Origin: Sinonovacula constricta | Taxonomy: Eukaryota; Mollusca; Bivalvia; Cardiida; Solecurtidae | Reading direction: 5' to 3' | Length of the DNA stretch: 64,000 nt | Assembly (NCBI GenBank): GCA_007844125.1 | Contig: CM017571.1 | Location: forward strand, 27,775,978-27,839,977 | Shown: piece by piece, positions 24,412 through 36,429 of the stretch | Position numbering within the stretch: position 1 is the first letter of the stretch | How the letters are laid out: every line of letters starts with the position of its first letter | Translations under genes and position numbers: made by a program | Notes under the pieces: model-generated | What the model saw: only the letters and a program-made list of their open reading frames with translations | Told to the model about the DNA's origin: nothing | The model's database searches: none

Positions 24412-24505
24412 ATGGCTGACATTTTGGCTGAAATAAAGGAACAGTTGGGAGGATCGTGGACTCTTGATAGGTCGGATAATTTTGACGAGGCACTTAAGGA
24501 AATGG
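24412..24505 (+). CDS. FABP gene, alternative first exon 1b
   Basis: It encodes MADILAEIKEQLGGSWTLDR then SDNFDEALKEM, plus one base of a Gly codon, with a GTAAGA donor. It aligns without gaps to exon 1a from residue 2 onward and shares G.W.LDRS.NF.EALK..G. The phase (1) is identical, so either first exon can join exon 2 at 41782. The product would be 143 residues, close to the 127-140 usual for cytosolic FABPs, which shuttle long-chain fatty acids and other lipids. The possible TATA box and CRE upstream make this the better-supported promoter. Confidence 0.87.
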
Positions 24506-24850
24506 GTAAGACTTTTAAATAGCTGAAATAACCACATCAAGCAAAGCGTTTTGTATGAGGAAACGATGATGATTTAGGGGGAAAATCTTCTACTGTTGGG
24601 CTTTTATTTTGTTGAATTTAAAAATATTTGTAGAAATAGCAATTAAATAAACTTTATTGCCTATTGATATTATGATAGAAAGTTTGAAGTTGTTTTGTTG
24701 CATTGGAAAGAAATTAGTAAAAGGAAATAGGTATCGATTTAATGTAATATTTTAATTTTCATATGTGCTGTGAAAATTATTAATATAATCCTTATTATGT
24801 AAATTACAAACGTTTATTGTGCCATTGTGTCTATTATGTTATCTAATTTA

Positions 24851-24889
24851 ATATGTGAGTGCGCATGTGTGCACGCGCGTGTGTGTGTC
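24851..24889. repeat. Alternating GT/GC tract
   Basis: TGTGAGTGCGCATGTGTGC then ACGCGCGTGTGTGTGT; Z-DNA prone by composition. It lies 346 bp after the exon 1b donor and parallels the tract after exon 1a. Confidence 0.8.
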
Positions 24890-27800
24890 CGAGAAGAAAG
24901 TAAACAGTTTAACCAACCTATCTTGAATGTGTTTCGAGAGTTTAAATTTTGTGTAGCCATTTATTAAACAGGCATGCCCATGCATTCACACACAAACCCA
25001 AGCAGATGCAACGTAATGCCTTTTACCACGTTCTGAAAATAAATTGTTCTTAATGATCTATATCAGAGGAATTTCAAACGCCCTTAGTATTATGATAAAA
25101 GAGCAGTTAACTATTGTTTCTTATGTGAAACCAAACAAAGAGCAACAAATAATAATGCAAACAAATGAAAGCAGATTGATCATAGTTAGGGCCAGCTATG
25201 ATAATACTTTTGCACTGCATGGCTACTGTAAAACCTGTAGAATTCATGGATATGGTTAAGTCATTACATCTATGTAAAGTCATTAAATCTTTAAGACATG
25301 GGGAAAATGGCAAAACATTTAGATATTCACCTGCTGTTGTAACTATTGTTGTCGATAGGGTGTTGAATTTTACGAAAGACACAAAACCTGACAGCGTTCT
25401 ATGTCAAAATTATATTGTGTTGATGTTGTTAAACTGTCTCATAAAGTTGAATTGAGAAGCACGTTGTATTTAAATGTAAGAATAAATTCATGCATAGACA
25501 TTAATTATTAAATTTTGTTTGATGTAAACCCAATTGATCTGTAATTCAGTAACTTGTACCTACCTACAATACATAAGAAATCTGCATCAAAGTTATCAAA
25601 CAAGTATTTTACAAGGATATTAAATAATTACGTATATATCAATTCGTCTTACCTGAGACTTATTTTGACATTGATCGACGCTTAAATATAATTTTCACTT
25701 TTTTAAATATTTAAATACAGTTATGCTTCAATAGATAACTGTGTTAATATTATCTTGAATTATCAAACCTCCGTCTGAACGCTGTGTAGTAAATGCATTT
25801 AGTGTTTTTACTGAATAAAAGATACTGAATGCCTTCTTCCGTACGGGAAACCTTGTTGCTGAAACTATTTACAGTGGAATAATCTTATTTAAAATGGTAA
25901 AATTGTGTATTCTATTATGACACCCGTTATTCTATAACATATCTTCCGTAAAATGTAGTAGTCTGAAATTCGCCGTCTTATCTTGTTACATAACTATACA
26001 TATAATCACCAGGCAGATTGCTTTAGCTTATGTAAGATTGACATGCCAGTGGTTAGCCATGTGCTATAATTGGGATGACTGACAATAGAAGTAACTGATG
26101 GTTTTTCTTTGTGTGTGTTATGTCTCGTGTCTGTGTTTTTTCACATTTGCATTAACCTTGTTTGCCTTTGTCTACTGGTAGATAAAATTTAAATATCTGT
26201 GAGAGTTTTGATAGCACCTTTTCTTATTTACCTATCCGTAGAAACTGTGCTTATTACATTAGACGATCAAAATGGCGGAAACATCAGAAGATACACTTAA
26301 AACTGTCGATGACGTCTGGTTTATTTCAAGAAAAACTTGCAAATATAATTAATTCAAGTTTTTCTTTATATTTTCTTTTCTTTCCTAATTCTCCATGCAT
26401 TTCGAATATCTTGCAAAATTAATAACATTGTCTGTTACTCGTCTGCGACAATTCCTTAGCAATAATGGTAATGAGTTAAAGATCAGGAATAAACCAAGAC
26501 GAAGCAATATACATTTCGTCTTTTAAATAATTTTTAAACAATCTTTGTGTTCACCTTGTTATATTGACCAATGCATTAATACCAGAAGAAAATTATTTGC
26601 GACTTCACTGATTAAAAAAATGGAAACTACTTTCAGAAATAGAAGAACCATCAAATCACGCTTTCTTTTTTTGTTGTAATCAAATCGTTGATTTGCAATT
26701 TTAAATCGTTTCTTTTAGATTAATTGTCGGATATTTATGTATTTTAAGAAGAGACAACATTTCTTTTATTTGAGTTTTACATGTCGCTATGTTTTCCTTT
26801 TTTTCACACAAACATGTACTTTTAATTTCTATTTACGCTGTTATATTTCAACAGTAATGTAACTTTAAACACAAAACTAAAATAAAACAATATGTTAATT
26901 TTATGAACAATTACTTATGCAAGTTTCATGGTTTAAAGGTAAAAGTCTCCAAAATATAAAACTCTGATAATTGGGTCATTTAAATTTGATGTTTTTGTAA
27001 ATAACTTTATACAAGATTTTAAAATATCATATTGTATATAATGTAGAAGGACCAGACTCACAGCAGACTACAGCATCGCTTACAAGCGTTATTTTTATCT
27101 TGTTAACATATTTTCAATTATATTGTGTTTCCCATTATTTTCTTTTAATTACATAACGGTAACTGGTGTTTATTTTGGACGTGGCATGCGATAAAACAGA
27201 TATCCCCTCTAGAAATAATTTCATTTATTTTTCTTACTTAAGCGAAATAATATCCTGAAAGTTTAAAATAAGAAGGTATATGAAAAGAACTTACGAAATT
27301 TTCATGTATCTAAAACAAAGTTTAAAATTAAGGAAATTCTTTAGTTGTGTTTTCTTTTTAGAAAAACAACAGCTAAGATTTATTTATTGACAAGAGCCGA
27401 TGTGTATAACTTTTAAAAATGTCAATGATTGAATCCCCTGGACTTATATTAGATCCCAACTCGGTCGATACGTACTATGTCCTCTGTAACAGTTATATTA
27501 TGAAGTGTAAGCTATCATATAAACAATTGTGTTGAATTATCTTGACCTCGTATACATTTAAGACTAGTTTCCAGAACATGTATTGGACAGTATTATGCCA
27601 GCTTAAACCTCTAGAGAAATTAAACGAGTTCACCTCTGGATCACCATTGTTGGTTATTTCTGAGAGTGCGGCCATGACTATATCTCTTAAGGTCAGAGTT
27701 AATTAAATAAGCAGTTGTTTGAAGTAAAGTACAATCACTCATTGCCAGACAATAATAATTGATTTCATGTTAGCCAAACTGATAATGTTCTTATTTATCA

Positions 27801-28009
27801 ATATTGTTAGTTTAACCAGCAATTTTATTATTTTCTTATTGTCTTATCTTCTGCAGATTCACTTTCTTCAGTTCGTTCTTGTACTTTTTTCTTTACATTG
27901 GTTTTCTTTAGTCCATAGTTAAACATTGTTTTGTTTTTTATTTAAAATGACCATTCCCTTGCATACAAAGCATTTTGTTACTATATACAAACGATATGAG
28001 TAAGAATAT

Positions 28010-28640
28010 ATGAGTAATAATAAGTCCTATGAGCATTGCACTATATACCAAACTCAGAAAAGGCACAGCACAAATTCATTTCACATGCAAGCCAAGCGAA
28101 AAGTAAGAACAAATTTGTGATGAGTCATTTAACGAAAAGAGCAAACCCGACAGTTACTGCCTTGGAACGGTCAGTCGGCACTATGGACCGGTTTTGCAGA
28201 GCTCTTATCTCGCACTTTCTGACGAGTTTCTCAAATGCAAGCAATGAAAAGAAAAACGATCTATTTGAATGCAGAATGTCCAAGCGCTGATATTTTCTAT
28301 AATAAGTTATGACGAAAGTAGTGACGTCATTGAAAAAATACTGTCCGCATAGTGTTTAGAAAAGAATATGGGTTGAAAAACTACACAAAAATGGTTGACT
28401 ATAAATGAAATTAACTTTCTGAGCATGAACAAACATGACCAGAGACGAATAAATGGTGGTAGCATCCTGTTCATGTGAAGATGGAATTGAAGAACTAAAG
28501 TCCAATGTCCATTAAAGGTAATACACGTAACAATCCTTATAGGATGAATTAAATGACAACATAGAAACGCATTTGTCTCGCATAAGGACAAACTGTAAGA
28601 TCTGTGGTAATTCTCAAACAATTTTTTCATATTTTTCTAT
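28010..28640 (-). mobile_element. smORF-bearing family: copy c (longest, inverted)
   Basis: This is the inverse complement of the arrangement at 32.8-33.4 kb. It includes an extra region (28460-28590) matching 32800-32930: TGTTGTCATTTAATTCATCC, ATGGACATTGGAC, CCATCTTCACATGAACAG, ACCACCATTTA. At the other end is the shared CCTATGAGCATTGCA. The full family unit is therefore at least about 600 bp. Confidence 0.75.
28120..28290 (+). CDS. Repeat-borne small ORF, copy c (56 codons)
   Basis: Starts MSHLTKRANPTVTALERSVG, then TMDRFCRALISHFLTSF, SNASNEKKNDLFE and a copy-specific tail to TGA. The frame is open upstream to 28036. Relative to the 35.7-kb copy it lacks 18 nt (six codons) after RSVG, without loss of frame. 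The shared part is rich in Ser, Asn and Lys and has no recognised domain. Confidence 0.35.
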   Translation: MSHLTKRANPTVTALERSVGTMDRFCRALISHFLTSFSNASNEKKNDLFECRMSKR

Positions 28641-28969
28641 GCAAATGCTATATTGCAAACCAGTTCAATCAACCAGTCAATAAAATGTGCACTGAATAGT
28701 TTATATAGGCATCATTGCTATGGAAGATTATTACGGTGTGGCCCATTCTATAACATACATGCCTTTCCTGAATGCCTCCGTCGTTACCTTTGCACATAAA
28801 TACCAAACCATTTATGGCTAAACGAGTTTAAATCATAAATAGGAGAATATGTCAAAGCAATACGAGAATTACACTTTATATTACGCTTTGGACAAGAACT
28901 TGACAAAAGTATAAATTTGCATTCAACGTTAAATTGAATGTAAACGTGACATTAACACTGAGGCGATAA

Positions 28970-29050
28970 TTACATAAAAAGAAAACAAAACAACAGCTGC
29001 TGTATTGGAACGGTCAAACGGCAGTAAGACGGGCCGGTTTAAAGGGTTCT
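28970..29050 (-). mobile_element. smORF-bearing family: fragment (copy g)
   Basis: It holds the core TATTGGAACGGTCAAACGGC and CGGGCCGGTTTAAAGG, in the same orientation as copy c. In the small-ORF frame (+ strand) it reads TTAAVLERSNGSKTGRFKGF and stops. Sequence just right of it (29085-29225) weakly resembles the duplicated segments at 36.5 and 40.1 kb. Confidence 0.5.
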
Positions 29051-31611
29051 AATATGATACAGAGGTTGTTGTTGTTGTTTTTCGCGAAGACAGACAGTGA
29101 GTCTGGATCACATTTATGAAACGAGATCCAAAATATGTAGAGGAAGGTTATTATGATCTCTTACCCCTTTCCGCCACATGTGCGTTGCTGTTGTAGATTA
29201 GTGAGTCAATGATTATGCATAGTTTGCAATAAAATACCTGTTTACATTGAGGCTATGGACAACAAACAGATAGTCATATGCTTTCACTGAACTGTATGGG
29301 TGGAAGGAGGAATGTATCAAATTGTGGATCTTGATACAAGAGTCCAGTTCTTATCAAATACAACTTAAGTCGGTTTGAAAATACATATGCATCATTTTAT
29401 TACTTTGAGTCTTAAATGAATGCACTCAAACTTAACGTTATTTAAAAATACTAGTACTAATTGTTCCTTTAAATAATTAGCTATTTGGGAGTAAGACATC
29501 ATCGGACACCCGTGCCTTTTACTACACTCACGCTACGTTACAAGAATGAAGTGCTAACGTAATGGATACGACGTGGGTATCCGACGATGGGAGTAAGAGA
29601 ACATAAAAACTAGATATCTGTACGGAGGAAAAAAGTTATCTATAAATATACATAAAACCATGACTTTATTTCAGTATAACCACAATAGGGATTTGCCGGC
29701 ATTTTCTCTGATACTGTGTAGCAACATTTCTATCATTATAGCACAGGGGCACTTATGAGGTGAGGGACTGAACTCAGCCGGTCCATTATACTGGATATAT
29801 ATACACAAGAAGTAATTGTTAATTAATTAAGTTTCAGCTGAAAATGTACGAATCTCAGACACTATTCAAAGTCAAGTTTTGCAATGCTGGTTTAGCAATT
29901 CACCCGATGTTGTTTATTTATTGAAGCATGTCTGGCATTCAGACAAAATACTCGAATGCAAATCAGTTTGTATGTTAACGCAATCAAGACTCAAAAAATC
30001 TTATGATTAACCACAAAGATATTTGCTCTCAAACAGTTGCAGATGGCTTTATAAATCCGAATATAATCAGGAAAACAATATTTAAGTCGGTTGTCGTTCT
30101 TATTCCAACACACAAAAGCCACTTATCAGTGGAACCGACTGGTGAATGTGGAGTTGAACAGAACACAATATTGACCATGAGTCGTATAACTACTAAAATG
30201 TTTTGCGCTATAGTGACCATAGTAACTCTCCTGTATTGCATGAAGAAGTATTATCACAGATACAGTTTCTGTAATACAACAAGAAATTACTCAGGTTTAT
30301 GATATCAATAAAGTCGTTGATTTATGACGCCAACAATAACCTCAGCAATTACCCCAGAAGTTGGACTCAAATCTTATTTTTAAACAGAAACGAGTTTATG
30401 ATGCTTTAATTTACAGACATTTGCTGCCATTACAATGATGAAAATCCGTATAAATTAACACTTGCGTAACGTTACGACAGTTTGGTTAAAAAGGTTTGTG
30501 ATGCATTGACAAAAACAGACATTGACTGCCAATACAGTAAACCATACAGTTTCCCATTTGTCCTTTGAACATAATGAATCAGTTTAACTTAATTTCATTT
30601 GCTTACTAAGCTATCACATTAACGTATACCAAACTAGAGAGTTTCACTTGAATAACAATTACATAAACATCCCTAGCTTAGCAAACATCGCTACTAAGTT
30701 ACGTTCATAGTCATATATTATTTTGCAAATTTAACTAGTTAAACAACGATTTTTCACCGTTGTATTTACGTGTTTTTTATTTTTTATAATCGGCGAATGC
30801 CCCATTGCAAAATGCTTAGAGGATATCCTCATTACGTACATCACTCACAGCTTGCTTTGAAATAGACATTCGAAAATAGATTTGCGGAGAGTAATTTGCG
30901 CCGAGACTAATAAACAAATGAAACCAAGTATGGGTCTTCTGTTCTATTTCGGAGTGTACTGTCGATGCAACGTATATAAATATTTAAAAAAATAGAATCA
31001 CAATCTTTGAATTCGGCTTTTAATATATGACAAATCTTTTACCATAATAATATTATATAATTGTGTTTATTTCTTTAACCGAACACAGGCTAACAGAATT
31101 TAAATAGTATCTTAACTTATTCTTATATTATATTTTAATATAGTTTAAACTTATTTGTGGTTGTAATTCGAAAAAGCCCGTTTATGCCGGCATAAATTTA
31201 TTCATTCAAACACAAAAAATAACATGTTTAGCCACTAGTGCTTATTCTTAAAATTTAAGTCTACGTGCATACTTGAAACTTAGGGGTGCTTTCGCTTTAA
31301 ATCGGACAATCACGTTGTTGTTTTTTTGTCCAGACATAAGTGAAAGCCTCACAAATCGTTAAAACTGGTAAAGTGCAGAATAGTTTGGTAAATGGTAATT
31401 ATCTGTAAACGCATTACAGCTGATTGGATCTAGCAATAGACTGGGCATAAAGAAGAAAATCAATACTGGAATTGTAAAACCTTTCCTAGACAAATTATAT
31501 AAAAAGATATTGTTTTGAGGTTAGTACTTATTAAATATTTCACGATTCATCTGAAATCTGATATTGACATTTGCTATTATAAATCTTTTCAAGTTGTATC
31601 ATGCGTGATTA

Positions 31612-31995
31612 ATGTTAAAACTAATTTTAAATTTGGTTCAAAAGTATATGTTATTTAGTATTGCCTTTTGTACCATGCCCATGGATACAACTGCATTTTC
31701 TGTGTATGTTGCTAAGGCATACTTCTTAGGACCCCAATATTGTGTCATTATGAATGCTATTGCTAAAAAAATGCAAGAAAATGTGTTTTTTAAACTTTGC
31801 TGTACACACCCTCGCCGTCTTCGCATTTTACTTAATCATCTGCATAATCACCAGGCATGCTTGCTGTATTTCATATATTGTCTTACCAGTGGCGTGCCAT
31901 ACGTACAACCAGAAAGAATTGAAAGTTTAGTTCTCGATTTATTTAAGACTTTTGAAGCAAAAAATTGTGGCAACTTCGGAAGCAAAGTAAATTAG
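31612..31995 (+). CDS. Orphan 127-codon ORF in FABP intron 1
   Basis: An uninterrupted ORF starts two codons after an in-frame stop and ends with TAG. Composition is protein-like (FKLCCTHPRRLRILLNHLHN, GVPYVQPERIESLVLDLFK), with a Cys/His-rich middle and no low complexity. I recognise no family. An ORF this long can occur by chance in 64 kb, so it may be a fossil of an inserted element or nothing. Confidence 0.2.
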   Translation: MLKLILNLVQKYMLFSIAFCTMPMDTTAFSVYVAKAYFLGPQYCVIMNAIAKKMQENVFFKLCCTHPRRLRILLNHLHNHQACLLYFIYCLTSGVPYVQPERIESLVLDLFKTFEAKNCGNFGSKVN

Positions 31996-32697
31996 TGTCG
32001 CCTGTAACGTCTGCTTTATTTCGATCACGCGGAAGATATTTAAATTTCCGTACATACAATTATTTTGTCTGTATGTAAGGATCTTGTGAAGTATTCTGCA
32101 GAAAAAAACATCAACTGCTTCTGCAATTATTTGTCAGGCCTTAATTTTTGTACGAAATCTCTAAACCACAGGGAACCCATCCTATAGATGATGTTGTTAT
32201 TCGTTCATATGGGAAATCGAAATCGTGTTTAACTGGTTATATAATGCGTTTAAAATAAACGTTTTCATAAAGGCAGCCTATGTTTAAGATAACAAAAATT
32301 GTAAAAAACCTTCTTTCTGAAAGTTTAATACTGAAGGTCCTTAATGTCAGCACCATATTGTAAATAAATCACATAAGACAATCGTAAATACATTGTTGGA
32401 GATTATTGTTATTTGATGGATTTTTAAAAATTTCTGGGGTTTGAAAATGTCTTGTTCTCTTTTCAGCTCAGCACATTAATTCATATACACCTACCTTTAT
32501 ATTACAGGTTTTATTGTAAATATTTAAAATGCCAATTGCGGTTAATTCGGCCTCGTATATAATCATTGTAAGATCTCAATACCTTCACAATACTACATCT
32601 TCTTCGTTGTTTTTGATTGTTGTCTCAAAAATTTTCTTTTCCTCCGTATAGGAAAATACCTTTTAGTTTTTATATTCGTTAATGCATTTTTATCGTA

Positions 32698-32705
32698 TGA
32701 CGTCA
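32698..32705. promoter_or_regulatory. TGACGTCA palindrome
   Basis: Consensus CRE-type site just left of smORF-family copy d. Confidence 0.35.
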
Positions 32706-32733
32706 TTAAATAGTTGTTCCTATACGTCCTCGT

Positions 32734-33362
32734 TTGGACTGTTTGATCACAATCTGTTCTCTACTTAGGGTATGTTTTGTTGCCAAGGCGTTTATCTCAT
32801 GTACGTATTGTTGTCATTTAATTCATCCTTCAAGAATAATTACGTGTATTTTGTTTGATGGACATTGGACAATTGTTCTTCAACTCCATCTTCACATGAA
32901 CAGTATGTTACCACCATTTACACTTCCCTGGGAATGTTTTCTTGATTTAAAAAAATAATTTAATTTACATTCAACCATTTTTTGTAGTTCTTCTAATGAA
33001 AATAATACTTTTCTCTCTCTAAATACCATGTTTAAATTATTTATCGAAGAAAACGTCAGCGTGTGAACATAATTTATTCATATATATAGCTTTTCTTTTC
33101 ATTGCTTGCATCTGAGAAACATTTCAGAAAGTGCGAGATCATAGTTCTGTAAAACCGGCACTCCAGTCGGTCCCCTTTGTCGACTGACCGTTCCAAAGCG
33201 ATAACTGTTGGGTCTGCTCCTTTTGTTAAATGACTCATCACAGATTTGTTCTTACTTTTACATTTGGCTTTTATGTGAATACCTTAGTCCTGTGCCTTTA
33301 TAAATGTTGGTATATGTTGTAATGCTCATACGACTTTGTCATATATTCTGTACTTTTTCATA
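32734..33362 (+). mobile_element. smORF-bearing family: copy d
   Basis: Same orientation as copies b and e and, with c, one of the two longest. Its left part (32800-32940) matches copy c without indels; both read CCHLIHP.RI.TC and HLHMN.MLPPF in one frame. Its right part has the (CT)n, the GACTGACCGTTCCAAAGCGA core, GACTCATCACAGATTTGTTC and CTTTGTCATATATTCTGTAC. It lacks the TGACGTCACTACTTTCGTC block. Confidence 0.75.
33074..33238 (-). CDS. Repeat-borne small ORF, copy d (54 codons)
   Basis: Reads MSHLTKGADPTVIALERSVD, then KGDRLECRFYRTMISHFLKC, then FSDASNEKKSYIYE and TAA. It lacks 6 nt relative to the 35.7-kb copy, in frame. Start codon and N-terminus agree with copies b and c. Confidence 0.35.
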   Translation of the reverse strand: MSHLTKGADPTVIALERSVDKGDRLECRFYRTMISHFLKCFSDASNEKKSYIYE

Positions 33363-35514
33363 GTTCACAATAATTATTGTTAATATATTTCTTGTAAACT
33401 GCATTCTTTGATCAGTTTTAACTCCCTATGTATGAGCTTACTGTTGTTTGTTTCACTTTGATGGGATGTTATATTAACACTGTTTGTCTTTGAGAAAAGA
33501 AATCGCAAAAAAAGAATAGGGCTGAAGCGCTTCACAAAGCGGCAACTGTTTTCGTTTTGCTTTAAAGGTGTAATGTCTTGTTTCAGTATCATCACCACTC
33601 TTACATTTACTGAATGCGTTCTTATCTAGTGTTAGTTCAAATATTAATATTTATATATGTCATTTGTTTGATGTCGCCCTTAAAAATATCTATTCCTACA
33701 GACCCTTGTTGAAACCTAACTTGCAGATGTAGACAAAGTTCTCTTCAACATTAATTGTGATTGTATATGTTTACTTATATTATAACACTATAATTAAACA
33801 GGTTAGACTTTTTATAACTTTCTATAGCATGCTCGTGTAATATGACGTTGTCCTATGTCTAGGGGCCAATATATTTTCTCGAAATAGAAACAGATTTATT
33901 GACGCCTCTGCCAGCGTACATGGACATGAGTTACCACATTAACCTCCCACTCCCTGTTCAATTATATAGACCCTCTTGCCAGATGCGTATATGAACAATA
34001 AATACAAATTATAGCACTATCATCTAGAGTAATGTTGAATATTATTGAAGTCTATTAAAGCATCTGGGGAAACTGTAGAACTCTTGGTCGCAATTGATTA
34101 TTTTCTGATAGTAACGGCAATGTATAAATATGCGTCAAGAAGTCAGTGTAATTGCCGATGAATAAGGACTATGATACTTAAGATCTTGTTTATGAAGTAA
34201 AACTGTAAATTAAAAAAAAACACGAATCGCCAGCAATGCCATATGTTTACCTCATTTTCCAGAATAATTGATTTCCTGTAAATCTTGACTAACGCTAGAG
34301 ATATCGCAAATAAAAGTGTTAAATATTTATCTTAAACAAAAATTAAAAATTTCACATCTTTTCATTTGTTATGTCAATGCAATCAGAAAACATGCATAGA
34401 TTAATTATATTCATACAAGCAGTTACTTCAATAAAAAATATCCAATTTCGCTGTTCGTCAACAGCCACGACCATAGATAGTTATTCTTCTGAATACTTAT
34501 CTGTAATCAAAATGTGAGGAGAATTAATGATATATTTATGTAAAAAGATTCAGAGCGTCAATTGTTGCCTTTTTCCGCTAAAAGTGCCTCATCTAATGCA
34601 TCCATGCAATGCAAATATCCTGATATGTTTACCCAATTGTTAACTCTTGCAAAATAAACGAACAAATCGAGCGATCAATTAACTTACAAACATTCCCTGT
34701 TGACATTATTCTAACATCTGAAAGATGGGATAATTACATCACAAACAACAAGTTTGTCAAACTCTTGGGTCTTCAAACCAACAAAAAATGCATTGTATAA
34801 TGGTCATATTTTGTAATCTAAGAAAAGGTCCTCGTTGGGTATGGATGACACAGTACATCGACGATTGTCACCGCCAGCAATTAGTATTATTACATCAACA
34901 TTTGCATTAAAAATATAAACAATTAAATCAGATATCTGTGTAAAAGAGTCATATATTGGGTTTGAAAATTTAATATTAAAAGGTCATATGAATTCTGCAA
35001 CCTCAATTTAATTTTTAAAAGGTGCAATATAATATGATATCCGCATGCCATTTAATTGTAAAAATAAAAATAATAATTCGAAGAATAATTGCATAAAACG
35101 GAGCAGATCTCATCATTATCGTTTAGAATTGGTTAGTTTGGCAAAATGGACGACCGCGGTGCTTTAACCGCACTTTGAAGCGGATATGAAGGGTCTCAAA
35201 GAAAAACTGCACGTCTCTCTGGCCAGGTTAAACACAAGTTCCATATCAAGCAATATACCCAAATCTCCCAGTCTATTTAAACAAATTGCAGATTATAAGT
35301 ATGATATTTGAAGTCAACGTTGTTATGACCAGACTATTACACCATAGAAAACCATTCCCGATTCCCTGCATTCACCAATGACAGAACAATTTATAAACAT
35401 ATCTGGTTAATCCAATGTTGTAAGAGACAACAAGTTGTATACCACATGTTACGCCTGGAATTCACTGCAATTGGCAAAGTATCTGTAAAATTATTCATTC
35501 ATACTTTTCTCTCC
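33363..35514. other. Unassigned intronic DNA
   Basis: AT-rich. No gene or clear repeat recognised; the short ORFs have no visible domains. Confidence 0.5.
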
Positions 35515-35925
35515 GATATGCTTTTTAATTAAAAAATAATTCATTTACAGTGAGCAGTTTTGTGTAGTTCTTCTAATAAAAGTAATAGCTCTCTCTCTCT
35601 TTAATGGCGTCACTACTTTCGTCATAATTTGTGAATAAAACGTCAGCGCTTAGACATTTTTATTCAAATAGATCGGTTTTCTTTTCATTGTTTGCATTTG
35701 AGAAACCACTCAGGAAGTGCGAGATTAGATCTCTGTAAAGCCGGTTTAAACACCCCAGTCGGCCTCTTTTGCCGACAGACCGCTCCAAGACGGTAACTAT
35801 TGGGCTTGCTTTTTTTAATGACTTTACATTTGGCTTGAATGTGAATACCCTTGTCAAGTGCCTTTTCATATTGGTATATATTGCAGTATCCACAGGACTT
35901 TGTCATATATTTTTATTCATTTATA
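35515..35925 (+). mobile_element. smORF-bearing family: copy e
   Basis: Close to copy b in order: GTAGTTCTTCTAATAAAAGT, (CT)n, GCGTCACTACTTTCGTCATA, AACGTCAGCGCTTAGACATT, the GCCGACAGACCGCTCCAAGA core and CAGGACTTTGTCATATATTT. Confidence 0.75.
35660..35893 (-). CDS. Repeat-borne ORF, copy e (77 codons, longest)
   Basis: It shares ASPIVTVLERSVGK, RLGCLNRLYRDLISHFLSGF and SNANNEKKTDLFE with the other copies but has lost the MSHL start (its frame is open further upstream). It has one codon fewer before ASP and the longest central segment, again keeping frame. An overlapping frame is also open (35685-35906), which weakens the coding argument. Confidence 0.3.
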   Translation of the reverse strand: MDTAIYTNMKRHLTRVFTFKPNVKSLKKASPIVTVLERSVGKRGRLGCLNRLYRDLISHFLSGFSNANNEKKTDLFE

Positions 35926-36429
35926 ATTATTTATTAAAATAATCTTGATTTTCATAAACCATATCTTTTAAATTATACGTCTTCTTCTTTTTTAACAAAA
36001 TACAAACATTCATATTTATTTTTGAAGTACATTATATTTATCAGTTTTATACATTGTTGAAACGAATTAATGTATATTTATAAGCACTTTTATCTAAAGA
36101 CACATCGGCAATATTTATGATAAAATACATTGTTTTTCTCTTTTTTCCTTTATTTTTACCGCCATTACTTCGATAAGATTATCATTATCGATACATATGC
36201 TTTTTTTGGAAGTATACAATATATACATGCTCTTACATTACTGTTTTTGTTATAAATATAATTATCTTCCAGTATTATAAACAATGTTCATTTTGTCAGA
36301 ATAGCATGCATTGTGCACTTTTAAGAGGTTGGCTCCAAACTTTGTTCTTTTATTTTATTTCGTTGCTGTCAAACAGACGCGGTAACTTAACATTCTTATG
36401 CGGGATATACTTCTCCACTCACACAAACT

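Noticed and set aside
26272..26352. ATG in good context opening a 24-codon ORF, preceded by an acceptor-like CTATCCGTAG
   Set aside because: It does not resemble a FABP first exon and has no downstream partner; considered as a third first exon and dropped.
30003..30302. 99-codon ORF
   Set aside because: Open on both strands, no domain and a composition close to random; not supported as a gene.
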